Assembly: GCA_963668365.1 (NCBI GenBank) | Contig: OY764266.1 | Span: forward strand, 1,674,001 to 1,738,000 | Reading direction: 5' to 3' | DNA: 64,000 bases | Source: VXNE01 sp963668365 | GTDB lineage: Bacteria > Pseudomonadota > Gammaproteobacteria > Pseudomonadales > Azotimanducaceae | Part shown: one piece after another, positions 44,592 through 53,901 of the stretch | How the letters are laid out: the number at the start of each line of letters is the position of its first letter | Position numbering within the stretch: position 1 is the first letter of the stretch | Notes under the pieces: generated by a model | Seen by the model: only the letters and a program-made list of their open reading frames with translations | Told to the model about the DNA's origin: nothing | Databases searched by the model: none | Made by a program: the position numbers and the translations under genes

Positions 44592-45743
44592 CTACCGCAG
44601 GTCTTCCAGGATGCGGCGCGCAGCGACGGCGCGGATGCCCTCTGCGAGCGGAAACGTCTCTTCGCCCGCATGGATCACGTCCAGCCGTTCGAGTTCCAGA
44701 TCCTCGGCGGCGTTTCGCATGGAACGCGTAACGGCCGGCGAACTGGTGCGCTTCACCTCCAGACCCCGAAGTCGGCCGCCGCGGTTCACGATCAGGTCGA
44801 TCTCGGCACCCGAGTGGACGGCCCAGAAGTAACACTGCCGGTCCTCTGCCCCGAGTGCGCGGATCGCATTCTCGAGGACGAAGCCTTCCCAGGAGGCACC
44901 CACCTTGGGGTGTCGTTCGAGTCGCTCTCGACTGTCGATGTCCAGCAAGCGGTGAAGCAAACCCGAGTCTCGGACGTATACCTTGGGCGATTTGACCTGG
45001 CGTTTGCCCAGATTCGCGCTCCAGGGCTTGAGGCTCCGCACCATGAATGTCGCTTCCAGCGCGTCCAGGTAGCGGCGGACGGTGTGGTGCGAGACGCCGA
45101 AAGCGCGGGCGAGTTCCGAACCGTTCCAGACCTGGGCATGGTAGTGGGCGAGCATGCTCCAGAACCGTTCGAGAGTTGCGGCCGGAATTGTGATTCCGAG
45201 TTGTGCGATGTCTCGCTCAAGGAACGTGCTGACGAAATCGCTCCGCCAACGATAGCTGCCAGCATCGCTGCGCGCCGTGAAGGACGCCGGGAAGCCGCCC
45301 CGCAGCCAGAGTTGATCCATCCGCTCCGGCCCGGTCTCGGCCAGCGAGAAGACCGGTAGTTCGTAATAGGCGATGCGACCGGCGAGCGACTCCGAACCCT
45401 GTCGCAGCAAGTCGGGAGACGCGCTGCCGAGAACCAGGAAACGGGCCGGAAGTGGCCAGCGGTCGGCAAGCACGCGCAAGGTCGGGAACAGGTCGGGACG
45501 CCGTTGCACCTCGTCGAGGACGACCAGGCCCTCGAGTTCGGAAAGCGCCAGCATCGGATCGCCCAAGCGCGCAAGATCCGTTGAGGACTCCAGATCGAAG
45601 AGGTGCGTCGGAGCCCGATGCTGTCGTGCGAGTTCCCGTGCGAGGGTGGTCTTGCCGACCTGACGGGCACCGACGAGGGCAACGACAGGACTGTCAGCCA
45701 ACAGTGCCTGGATGCTGCGCAAATGCTCGATGCGAGGCAACAT
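44592..45743 (-). CDS. DUF4143-type AAA ATPase
   Basis: A 383-residue protein with Walker A LVGARQVGKTTLARELA, Walker B GLVVLDEVQRRPDLF, sensor FLVLGSASPDLL, a winged-helix region (SELARAFGVSHHTVRRYLDA) and the C-terminal DUF4143 nuclease-like fold with AEIDLIVNRGGRLRGLEVKR. Proteins of this family are common in bacterial accessory regions and of unknown role. A 9-bp inverted repeat at its promoter suggests autoregulation through the winged helix. Confidence 0.9.
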   Translation of the reverse strand: MLPRIEHLRSIQALLADSPVVALVGARQVGKTTLARELARQHRAPTHLFDLESSTDLARLGDPMLALSELEGLVVLDEVQRRPDLFPTLRVLADRWPLPARFLVLGSASPDLLRQGSESLAGRIAYYELPVFSLAETGPERMDQLWLRGGFPASFTARSDAGSYRWRSDFVSTFLERDIAQLGITIPAATLERFWSMLAHYHAQVWNGSELARAFGVSHHTVRRYLDALEATFMVRSLKPWSANLGKRQVKSPKVYVRDSGLLHRLLDIDSRERLERHPKVGASWEGFVLENAIRALGAEDRQCYFWAVHSGAEIDLIVNRGGRLRGLEVKRTSSPAVTRSMRNAAEDLELERLDVIHAGEETFPLAEGIRAVAARRILEDLR

Positions 45744-45759
45744 GGCGACAAAATATCAC

Positions 45760-45788
45760 GAAAATTGGAAGTTACACATCCAATTTTC
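45760..45788. promoter_or_regulatory. Inverted repeat upstream of DUF4143 ATPase
   Basis: GAAAATTGG (45760-45768) and CCAATTTTC (45780-45788) lie 17-45 bases upstream of the ATPase start, in an A+T-rich stretch otherwise rare here. It is probably an operator. Confidence 0.5.
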
Positions 45789-46036
45789 AAATATATGGAA
45801 TGAGCCGGAGGATGACTGCATCCAGCCCCGCCGCTCTTCGGCGTTGCGCATTGGCCGAATCGAGCACCATCAAAACGCCGCCGGGCTATCGTTCCGGAAC
45901 CGCACGCGGCCGACGCTGCGCATGAGCATGTCTCAACACATCGCGGTCAGGACTCGCAACCCGGCACAGTGAGGTCCTGAGGGTCACTCCGTCAACGCTG
46001 TGACCCTGTTTCGCCACCTTCAGCCCCTTTCGCGTA

Positions 46037-46816
46037 CTACGGTGGCGGCGGAATGGCAACTTCTCGATGCAGGTAGTTGCCCAGCAGGCCGCCCAATCCC
46101 ACCGTTAAGGGCAGCGCGAGAGGGAGGGAATACGCTACCAGCGTGGGAATGCTCTGGCCGTGATTGTCGGGGTTCGGATCGACCAGCAGACTTGAACATG
46201 CCAACGCGGGAAAAGCTCCAACCAGGACACCACACATGATGGGGAGCCGCGATGGGAACATCGCCGTGCAGACGCCAAGAACGATAATCGGGACGGCGGG
46301 GAGAACCCCGTGATGGACGAAATCCCAACGAGCGATTTCTGGGTTTGGGGAGCCTTCCTGGTGGGCCAGCCACAGTATCAGTTAACCGACCGTCGCGACG
46401 CCAACACCAAGGGATCGCGCCAGCCTCGACGCGGACAGCGAGACTCGAGGATCGACATTCGAGGCGTTCTCGGCCCGCGAAGGTTGGGACAACCGCTGTC
46501 CCAAGGTAGCTCCGATCAGCATGTTCACAGGTACAACCAGCGGCAGGAGAAAGGCAACTCCAGCGCGACCCAAGTCCACGCCCGCGTCGTTCGGATGCGT
46601 CATGCCGATCAGCGGAAGGAACAAAGGCGCTGACAAGGCGCCGAGGACTCTCGGCAGCTGGGACGGCCAAGTGATGGCACAAATGCCAAGAGTCACCAAC
46701 GAGCCACCTGGCATGAAGCCCCAATAGACAATCCTGAATATTGCCGAAGCGTCGGCGTTATCGAGAAAGCTGCGGACCGACAAAAACGCGCCGAGCAGAA
46801 TCGCGAACGTTCCCAC
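46037..46816 (-). pseudogene. Duplicated membrane protein split by in-frame TAA
   Basis: A first frame from GTG 46816 encodes 144 residues with four membrane helices and stops at TAA 46382-46384. The same frame resumes directly (LILWLAHQEGSPNPEIARWD) and runs to 46037 with four more helices. The two halves look homologous: VYWGFMPGGSLVTLGICAIT with HHGVLPAVPIIVLGVCTAMF, and FLLPLVVPVNMLIGATLG with LPLALPLTVGLGGLLGNY. The stop falls in the first helix of the second half, so this is either a broken two-unit gene or two adjacent copies. The family is not recognised. Confidence 0.55.
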
Positions 46817-46843
46817 GCCACATGCACACCAATTACCTTGAGG

Positions 46844-46862
46844 GCTAGCCCAAGTTTACCAA
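46844..46862. repeat. 19-bp inverted repeat, left copy
   Basis: GCTAGCCCAAGTTTACCAA here is the exact reverse complement of TTGGTAAACTTGGGCTAGC at 48911-48929. The pair brackets the IS1634-family element with about 50-100 extra bases on each side. Confidence 0.85.
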
Positions 46863-46956
46863 TCTGACGCCGTTTTTCGGCCAGATCGGACTGTTTTCGG
46901 CGATTCGCTTCCCGCAAGTGATTGATTTCATTGGACTCAAGTTCGCCGGAGGCCAA

Positions 46957-48859
46957 TGTAGTGCCATAAAATTAAGGAAGGGCCTTGCGTCGGCCCGCCG
47001 CCGCCGCTATCGTCGCCCCCATGTTCGTCCGACGCACCAGGACCCGCGCCACCGACGGCGCCGTCTACCACACCCACCGCCTGGTCCGCTCCGAGCGCGA
47101 CGGCGGCCGCGTGCGCCAGCGCACGCTGCTCAACCTCGGCCGCCACTTCGACATCGACCGCGACCGCTGGCCGCTGCTGTGCCAGCGCGTCGAGGCCGTC
47201 CTCGACGGCCAGGGCGACCTGTTCGGCGACGCGCCGCCCGCCGCGGAGGCCGAGGCGCAGCGCATCGCCGCGCAGCTGCTCGCCCGCGGCGCGGCGCCCG
47301 CGGAAGCCGCCGCCGGCGTCGAGGCGGTCGCCGTCGGCAGCCTGACGCTGGCGCGGCCGCGCTCCGTCGGCGTCGAGCGCGCCGCGCTGTGGGCGCTGGG
47401 CGAGCTCGGCCTGCCGGCGCTGCTGGAGTCGCTCGGCGTCAGCGCCGCGCTGCGCGACGCGGCGCTCGGCTCGGTCGTCGCGCGCATGGCGCACCCGGCC
47501 TCGGAGCGGGCCACGATGCGCTGGCTGCGCGGGCGCAGCGCCGCCGGCGAGCTGCTCGGCGTCGACTTCGAGACCATGGGGGCGATGCAGCTCTACCGCG
47601 CCTCGGACGCCCTCATGGCGCACCGCGAGGCGATCGAGGAGCACCTGTTCGACGCCGCGGCGGGGCTGTTCGGGATCGAGCCGACGGTGACCCTCCACGA
47701 CCTGACCAACACCTACTTCGAGGGCGCCGCCGCGAAGATCCCGAAGGCGGCGCGCGGCCACTCCAAGGAGAAGCGCGACGACTGCCCGCTGCTCACCCTG
47801 GGCCTGGTGCTGGACGGCAGCGGCTTCGTGCGACGCTCGCAGGTGTTCTCTGGCAGCGTCCGCGAGCAGGACACCCTGGAGTCCATGCTGTCCGCGCTCG
47901 GCGCGCCGGACGGGGCGCTGGTGGTGATGGACCGCGGCATCGCCACCGAGGATCGGGTGGCGTGGCTGCGGGACGCCGGCTACCGCTACCTGGTGGTGAG
48001 CCGCGAGCGACGGCGCACGTTCGACGCCGCCGCGGCGACGACCCACGACACCCGCGGCGGGCGCATCGTGCATCTGCAGCGGGCGGCGTCGCGCGCCGAC
48101 GGCGAGGTGCGCCTGCACTGCTACTCGCCGGAGCGGGCCGAGAAGGAGAACGCCATCCTGGCGCGCTTCTCGAAGCGCTTCGAGGCGGCGCTCACCGCGC
48201 TCTCCGAGGGGCTCGCCAGGCCGCGCACGGTCAAGCGCCTCGACAAGGTGCGCGAGCGCGTCGGCCGCCTCAAGGTGCGCCACGGCCGCGTCGCCCGGCA
48301 CTACGACATCGAGGTCGTCGCCGACGAGTCCGGCGACCGCGCGGCGGCGGTGAACTGGACCCGGCGCCCCGCCGAGGGCTCCATGGCCACCCATCCGGGC
48401 GTCTACTGCCTGCGCACCAACCTCGCCGGCTGGGACGCCGCCGACCTGTGGCGCACCTACACCACGCTGACCGACCTCGAGGCCGTGTTCCGGTCGCTGA
48501 AGTCCGAACTCGGCCTTCGCCCGATCCACCACCGCAAGCCGGTGCGCGCCGAGGGCCACCTGTTCATCACGGTGGTCGCCTACCAGGCCGTGCAGGTCAT
48601 CCGCCGCCGGCTCGCCGCCGCCGGCGAGCGCGCCAGCTGGACCACGCTGCGCGGCATCCTCGCCGGCCAGCAGCGCGTCACCGCCACCTTCCGGCGCGAC
48701 GACGGCCGCACGCTGCACGTGCGCACCGCGACCGTCGCCGAACCCGCCCAGAAGGCCATCTACGACGCGCTCGGCATCGACCCCAGCCCCGGAGGCACCC
48801 GCCGAACCGTCGTCTGAACCGCATCCCCTTCGACGTCGGGTGCACCTGTAGTGCCCTAA
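46957..48859 (+). mobile_element. IS1634-family element (approximate limits)
   Basis: The transposase gene is bracketed by the near-identical direct repeats TGTAGTGCCATAA (46957-46969) and TGTAGTGCCCTAA (48847-48859). Terminal inverted repeats are not evident, so exact ends are uncertain. The composition is markedly GC-richer than the A+T-rich flanks. Confidence 0.55.
47021..48817 (+). CDS. IS1634-family transposase
   Basis: ATG 47021 gives 598 residues. Recognisable parts are MFVRRTRTRATDGAVYHTHR at the start, TVTLHDLTNTYFEGAAAKIP (first catalytic Asp), ALVVMDRGIATEDRVAWLRD (second), and TLTDLEAVFRSLKSELGLRP (Glu region) near the C-terminus. This is the layout of IS1634-type DDE transposases. 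The frame is uninterrupted. Confidence 0.88.
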   Translation: MFVRRTRTRATDGAVYHTHRLVRSERDGGRVRQRTLLNLGRHFDIDRDRWPLLCQRVEAVLDGQGDLFGDAPPAAEAEAQRIAAQLLARGAAPAEAAAGVEAVAVGSLTLARPRSVGVERAALWALGELGLPALLESLGVSAALRDAALGSVVARMAHPASERATMRWLRGRSAAGELLGVDFETMGAMQLYRASDALMAHREAIEEHLFDAAAGLFGIEPTVTLHDLTNTYFEGAAAKIPKAARGHSKEKRDDCPLLTLGLVLDGSGFVRRSQVFSGSVREQDTLESMLSALGAPDGALVVMDRGIATEDRVAWLRDAGYRYLVVSRERRRTFDAAAATTHDTRGGRIVHLQRAASRADGEVRLHCYSPERAEKENAILARFSKRFEAALTALSEGLARPRTVKRLDKVRERVGRLKVRHGRVARHYDIEVVADESGDRAAAVNWTRRPAEGSMATHPGVYCLRTNLAGWDAADLWRTYTTLTDLEAVFRSLKSELGLRPIHHRKPVRAEGHLFITVVAYQAVQVIRRRLAAAGERASWTTLRGILAGQQRVTATFRRDDGRTLHVRTATVAEPAQKAIYDALGIDPSPGGTRRTVV

Positions 48860-48910
48860 CGCCCTCCGCTTGCCCGTAGACTATTGATTTGAAGAGACTT
48901 CTCGAATTGC

Positions 48911-48929
48911 TTGGTAAACTTGGGCTAGC
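48911..48929. repeat. 19-bp inverted repeat, right copy
   Basis: TTGGTAAACTTGGGCTAGC, exact reverse complement of 46844-46862. In the plus frame it lies inside a short coding-like stretch (LKRLLELLGKLGLANRSAKR) that stops 50 bases later. Confidence 0.85.
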
Positions 48930-49076
48930 AAACCGCTCGGCCAAGAGACGCATCGTTCTCTTCAAGACAATTCCAGAGCTTTAGCTTTAGTGGCCATCCA
49001 ACCTTCGTCTTTCCAAACACCGGATCCGAAAAGGGCGTCATTCTCCCGAGCAAGTCACAGTCAGCCCGGGCTTCGT

Positions 49077-49925
49077 TCAGTCTATAATCATGTAGCCGCG
49101 ATCGGCTTGATCGACAATTTGCTTGGCTCGGTCTGACGCTGAGGGATGGGGTGGCCTGCGAACAATCAACCAGGGCGAAACACTAGGGTAAGCGATCTGC
49201 CTGAGGCTCCGGTAAAGCAATTCGTCGAAAATTTTCCCCTCCTCCCCCTCACCAAGATAGCCAAGATTGCGGGTGAGGACATCCACCGCATCCATACTAC
49301 CTTGCCGGACAAGACCGTCCGCGACAATCGACCTAAACGACAGACTATTTTCCTGAAGAACCTCTTCGAGCATTGGTACTGCGAACGTCTCAAGGATCAA
49401 ACTAAGCGCCAGTGTACTTAGCTCTCCCATTCCATGGGATGACGGCTCCATGGCACCTGAAAAAAACTCTCTAGCTCGTCGCTTCAATCGATCATCATCA
49501 TAAGCCGATACCCGCAGCGCGGTCAAATTGCTTCGTTTGTACTTCGTGCCAATGGATCCTTCGGGCACTTCAACAGCAATACGATAATCTCCCATCTCCT
49601 CAAACATGTGCCACTCGCTCACCACGATATGATAAGACCCAGTCTCACCAGGCTCCAAATCCAACCCAGTGTAAAAATTCAACCCGCCTCGTGCTAGAGA
49701 AGTTCCGAGAACCCGGTGCTCGTTGCCGTCCGGTGCCACGATGTATATCCCTAAATCAAATTTTCCCCTCAGCGTATAACTTTCATTCGACTTATTAAAC
49801 AACCGCATCTCTATGATTACCGGTTCTCCGTACGAAACTTGGTTCTCGTCTATCGACAACAACAAGTCAATAGAGCGTGATTGCTCCGCGATAAGGGCCA
49901 AAATTGAAAAAAGCAGATACTTCAC
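49077..49925 (-). CDS. Secreted protein of unknown function beside RHS gene
   Basis: GTG 49925 follows GGGAGG by six bases and gives 282 residues with a signal peptide (YLLFSILALIAEQSRS). The first half is beta-rich (LLLSIDENQVSYGEPVIIEM, YRIAVEVPEGSIGTKY), like an immunoglobulin-type fold; the second half is helical and repeat-like (LILETFAVPMLEEVLQENSL, VADGLVRQGSMDAVDVLTRN). A TTG at 49949 would overlap the RHS stop. The codon composition is A+T-richer than elsewhere. It may be an immunity or accessory protein for the RHS product; no family recognised. Confidence 0.65.
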   Translation of the reverse strand: MKYLLFSILALIAEQSRSIDLLLSIDENQVSYGEPVIIEMRLFNKSNESYTLRGKFDLGIYIVAPDGNEHRVLGTSLARGGLNFYTGLDLEPGETGSYHIVVSEWHMFEEMGDYRIAVEVPEGSIGTKYKRSNLTALRVSAYDDDRLKRRAREFFSGAMEPSSHGMGELSTLALSLILETFAVPMLEEVLQENSLSFRSIVADGLVRQGSMDAVDVLTRNLGYLGEGEEGKIFDELLYRSLRQIAYPSVSPWLIVRRPPHPSASDRAKQIVDQADRGYMIID

Positions 49926-49945
49926 ACTTACCCTCCCAACAATTG

Positions 49946-52651
49946 TCAATAAATAGGAATAGGATCTATAGTTGCCGACCTACCCGCCTTTGTTATTGTG
50001 TATTTATATTGACCATTACCCTTCCGCTCGACCCTGCGTTCGATCCGATGATTCTGTAGTGTGACCCACTCGTTATTGGTCGCGCAAGGGCACCTATATT
50101 CGTAACGTTGTGTAGAAGTAACTGACGCGTTAGCCAGCCTCCGACCGAATGTTCCCGGATAATGGGTATCACTAAACCGGCCAAAAGACGCAGATCCAGT
50201 TACTGTCGTCGGATTAGGTGTAGCTTGGTTCCAGGGCGGATCGGGAAAACGAAATCTCGGGGCGCTGCCATGATAGATAACAAATTCCCTTATCCGACAC
50301 GATGAAATATCATCAAGATTGCCGGTCGCAGAACCCCACGTATAGTAAAAGGTTAGCACCCCATTACTCGAATCATAAGACACCTCCCGAAAATTCGTCA
50401 GATCGGGACACACCACAGTCGCTTGACAGCCGCAATCCGTGTAATCAAAACATCCACACGAGAAACAGGGAATGCAGCAATTAACGGAGCGGTATTCGTT
50501 GGACTGGAATATCGGGTTGGATGGTTTCTCGAATTGACTCATGGCTGCTAGCGTGTCTCGCTTCTGGAGTAGGGTTGATGAAACGCGCAATAGGCTCTCC
50601 GCATACACTAGCTTGGGTACGCCTATTTCCAGTGGGTCAAGAACGATTGTATCGAACGTTAATTCATCGAATGTTAGAACTCCATAGTCTGGCTGTGACG
50701 ATCCATGGGAGTCTCTAGCCAGAACGGCGAGCCGGCTGTTGAATAAGGCACGATCACGTTCGTTGGCGTCTTGGGCGTCTTGATCGATCTTGATCACTTG
50801 GCCTGTTGGCTCCAAGACGAAGGACTGAGCGATACCCCGTTCACTGTACATCAATATAGCTCGCTCGCTTCCGAAATCGAACATGGTCACACGGCCCGAC
50901 GGGCCATATGTGATGTCGACGGACTGGCTAAAATTCGGATAGACAATCCGTTCAATCCGGTTCAGGTCGCCGACTTCAACTAACGTCTGATCCGAAGACC
51001 CATCTCGGTTGTGTACTTGGACTTTTCGGATATTGCCGCTCGCGTCGTACAGGTACCGCACGAATGCACCGTTATCGTATTCGACGAGTCGTCGATTGCC
51101 GAGTTCGTCGTACGTGTATCGATTGATGGTCCCATTAGCGTATCTCACCGATACAATTCGACCTGCAGAGTTGCGGTCTATTTGAACCGAATCAGCGCTG
51201 GAATGTAATGCGATCGGCGCTCCGGCGTTGTCATAGTCGGCAGAAATAGCGGTGTCTTCACCGTCGCCGACATAGAAGACATTCCCACGCTCGGAATAGC
51301 CGTATTCGAACCGCCGGCCGTTCGAATGGGATATATTGACGAACCTATCGGCGTAGTCGACAAATGTGTACATTGTTCCGCCGTACGATGAGCTGGAGAC
51401 GAGGCGTCCCTCAGCGTCATATTCGAACTCGCGGGCGACGAGATGTCCTTCGGTGTCGTGGTCGAACTCACCAGCGAGATAGTGCGCTTGATCCGGGAAC
51501 GATTCAACGATCCTGGACACATAGCCTGAACTTCCGTAAACGAACGAGAACGAACCGTCCGTTCGGATGAGCTGATGTACGCGCCGTTGTTTATCAAAGG
51601 CAATTCTCCACGAGATGCCCCCGCTCGACTCAAGGCCGACGGTGGCACCCTCGGCGTTGTGTTCAAATGCGTGCGTTTGGCCACCATCGTCCGTCACGAC
51701 CGTCTTCCGGGGCGCGTAGCTGAAGAAAAACGTGCGGCCCGTTTGCGACTCGACGACTCTCCCGCCATCGTCGTACTTGGCGCGAAGAACCAGCTTGCCG
51801 TTCGGACCTGTAGACGCCGTGAGTCGCCCGATTTCGCCGTAGTGGTATTCCCAGTCGTTGCCCGCGACATCGCGGACGGTTCCCAAGCGTCCTTTCGCAT
51901 CGTACACATACGAAACCGCACGCCCGTCCCGGTCGGTCGCGCGGGTGATTCTGCCGTGATCGTCGCGTTCGATCCGGATGGCCGATCCGCGCTCGTCACG
52001 AAGTGCCTTCAACGCGCCGTCCTCGTACTCGTATTGGAGGAATGCACCGTCATCAAACAGCCTGCTGGCAATCTGAAACGGAGCATCCGAAGTGCGCCGG
52101 TAGTACCGGCGCGTCACCTCGCCGTCGCGTGTCCACGTTGCTTCGTTCCCGCTAATCGCGATGCCCACGCCATCGTGGTCGGGCATGGTCCCCGCGTAGC
52201 TGCCGTCCGGGACGCGTCGAAACTCGTAACGAGCCCCCGATCCGTCCACGTACACAAGACCATCCGCTGTGGGGAGCAATTCGGACGCCAGCGCCAGGCG
52301 CCAACCCGGGCCGAAATCCGCGCTCTCGACGATGCGGGAATCGTATACGCGAGCGAAGCGAATCAGTTCTCGGCCCCACACCACCAAGTCGCGGCGACGA
52401 AAGGTCAGATTCCCCGAGCTGAGGTTGACCAAACCCACCTGCAGGCCGTCGAACATCGATTGCGGGTTGGGAAAGAGGACATTGACGCGCCGCCTGGCAC
52501 CAATTTCGCGGAGCAGGGCGGAGATCGTCTCGGCACTGATTGAAGTCGCCTCTGGCGACGTTGGAGTTCCGTCGGATTCCGGGCCGGCGTCTTGAGCAAC
52601 GGCGGACCGTACCGGGCGGGACGTCGCCGCAACCACAATCTCCTCGACCAA
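49946..52651 (-). CDS. RHS/YD-repeat protein with Cys-rich C-terminal region
   Basis: A 901-residue protein with many YD repeats (YRRTSDAPFQIASRLFDDGA, YEYEDGALKALRDERGSAIR, YTYDELGNRRLVEYDNGAFV) forming an RHS-type shell. The usual RHS core before a toxin tip is not seen; instead the last 200 residues have a cysteine cluster (NCCIPCFSCGCFDYTDCGC) and a novel beta-rich end. The N-terminus, TTG-started LVEEIVVAATSRPVRSA, resembles a TonB box and has no signal peptide; the frame is closed by TGA five codons earlier, so the 5' end may be truncated. A secreted-protein gene follows in an operon. Confidence 0.75.
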   Translation of the reverse strand: MVEEIVVAATSRPVRSAVAQDAGPESDGTPTSPEATSISAETISALLREIGARRRVNVLFPNPQSMFDGLQVGLVNLSSGNLTFRRRDLVVWGRELIRFARVYDSRIVESADFGPGWRLALASELLPTADGLVYVDGSGARYEFRRVPDGSYAGTMPDHDGVGIAISGNEATWTRDGEVTRRYYRRTSDAPFQIASRLFDDGAFLQYEYEDGALKALRDERGSAIRIERDDHGRITRATDRDGRAVSYVYDAKGRLGTVRDVAGNDWEYHYGEIGRLTASTGPNGKLVLRAKYDDGGRVVESQTGRTFFFSYAPRKTVVTDDGGQTHAFEHNAEGATVGLESSGGISWRIAFDKQRRVHQLIRTDGSFSFVYGSSGYVSRIVESFPDQAHYLAGEFDHDTEGHLVAREFEYDAEGRLVSSSSYGGTMYTFVDYADRFVNISHSNGRRFEYGYSERGNVFYVGDGEDTAISADYDNAGAPIALHSSADSVQIDRNSAGRIVSVRYANGTINRYTYDELGNRRLVEYDNGAFVRYLYDASGNIRKVQVHNRDGSSDQTLVEVGDLNRIERIVYPNFSQSVDITYGPSGRVTMFDFGSERAILMYSERGIAQSFVLEPTGQVIKIDQDAQDANERDRALFNSRLAVLARDSHGSSQPDYGVLTFDELTFDTIVLDPLEIGVPKLVYAESLLRVSSTLLQKRDTLAAMSQFEKPSNPIFQSNEYRSVNCCIPCFSCGCFDYTDCGCQATVVCPDLTNFREVSYDSSNGVLTFYYTWGSATGNLDDISSCRIREFVIYHGSAPRFRFPDPPWNQATPNPTTVTGSASFGRFSDTHYPGTFGRRLANASVTSTQRYEYRCPCATNNEWVTLQNHRIERRVERKGNGQYKYTITKAGRSATIDPIPIY

Positions 52652-53892
52652 ACAAGAAATTCATCGTTAACCAACTGATCAGAAATGTGCTCTATTTCTA
52701 TTTCCGCCATGGATAGCACTTTTTCTGGCACTTCGCTCTGTCGGAGGGACAGCCTTCATTTCTTCAAACCACCCATCTGAGGGATCAGGGGCTGTGTGAG
52801 GTAATCCGACCACAACTGCATCAGTTCCCGGCGCTTGTTCAGGAGATCGCTTCGGAAGTAGGCGGCCTCGACTCTGTTGGAGACCTGGTGGGCCAGCGCC
52901 GCCTCCATGACGGCATGCGGCGCGGATGTCTGTTCTGCGGCCCAGTCGCGGAAAGACGACCTGAACCCGTGTGGAACGGCTGGAATGCGCAGACCGTGGA
53001 GCAACTGGTTGAAGGTGGCGTGGTGCAAGGTCTTGCCTCGGCGGCTGGGGAACACCAGGCCCGCCCGCGGATCAAGCTCTCGCGCCGCCGCCAGGATGTC
53101 CATTGCCGCCGTGCTGAGAGGCACCCGGTGCTCCACGCCCGCCTTCATACGCATCGCCGGGACGACCCAAAGCGCCTGGTCGAGGTCCATCTCCGACCAA
53201 GTCGCTCCGCGAACCTCGCCGTTTCGCGCCGCAGTGAGGACGAGGAAGCGAAACGCCCGCTTCGCGCCGGTCCACGCGCGGGATCGTTCCATGATCGCGA
53301 GTGCCCGCGAGACCTCGGCGTACGGCAGCGCCGCCAGCTTTCGCGCGCGCTGGGCATCCCCGCGCCGGTTGGGCAATGCGGCGCCGGCGGCGTCGACCGG
53401 ATTGTCGACGCGGTGACCCTCCGCGATGGCGAGTTTGAAAACGGAGGCCAGGCGACGCTTGACCTTCACCGCGGTTTCGCGCTTCGTGTTCCAGAGCGGA
53501 GTCAGCACCGCAATGCACTGAGCGCTTGTTATGGAGTCGACGGGCAGATCCATGAGAGCCGTCGCGTGTCGGCGCAGTCCGCTGCGCCAGTCGCGCACAG
53601 TCTTGTCCGGATTGCGCCATGTGGGAGCATCGCGTTCGAGCACGACTTCGACTGTCCGGGCAACAGTGGGGATGTCAGCCCTTCGTCTCCGCGGATCGCC
53701 GCCGGATCTCGCGACCCGTGCGTTCCCCAAGGCCGCCAAGCGGGCCTCGGACAGCGAGACCAGGGGGTAGCCGCCGAGTCCAATATTGGTGGGTCTTCCG
53801 CCAATACGCAGGCGCTGGTACCAGTGCTTGACGCCGTTCGATCGAACCGCGAGGGTGAGCCCATGACCACCGCGACCGTCACCGTACGTCCG

Positions 53893-53901
53893 GGTGCGCT
53901 G
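53893..53901. repeat. 9-bp target-site duplication, left
   Basis: GGTGCGCTG, repeated exactly at 57158-57166 on the other side of the ISKra4-family element. Confidence 0.9.

Noticed and set aside
46937..48718. 593-codon minus-strand frame opposite the IS1634 transposase
   Set aside because: Antisense shadow of a high-GC transposase gene.
46956..48860. Thirteen-base direct repeats as the target duplication of the IS1634-type element
   Set aside because: They are longer than usual for the family and one base differs; without visible inverted ends I cannot assign them as a target duplication.
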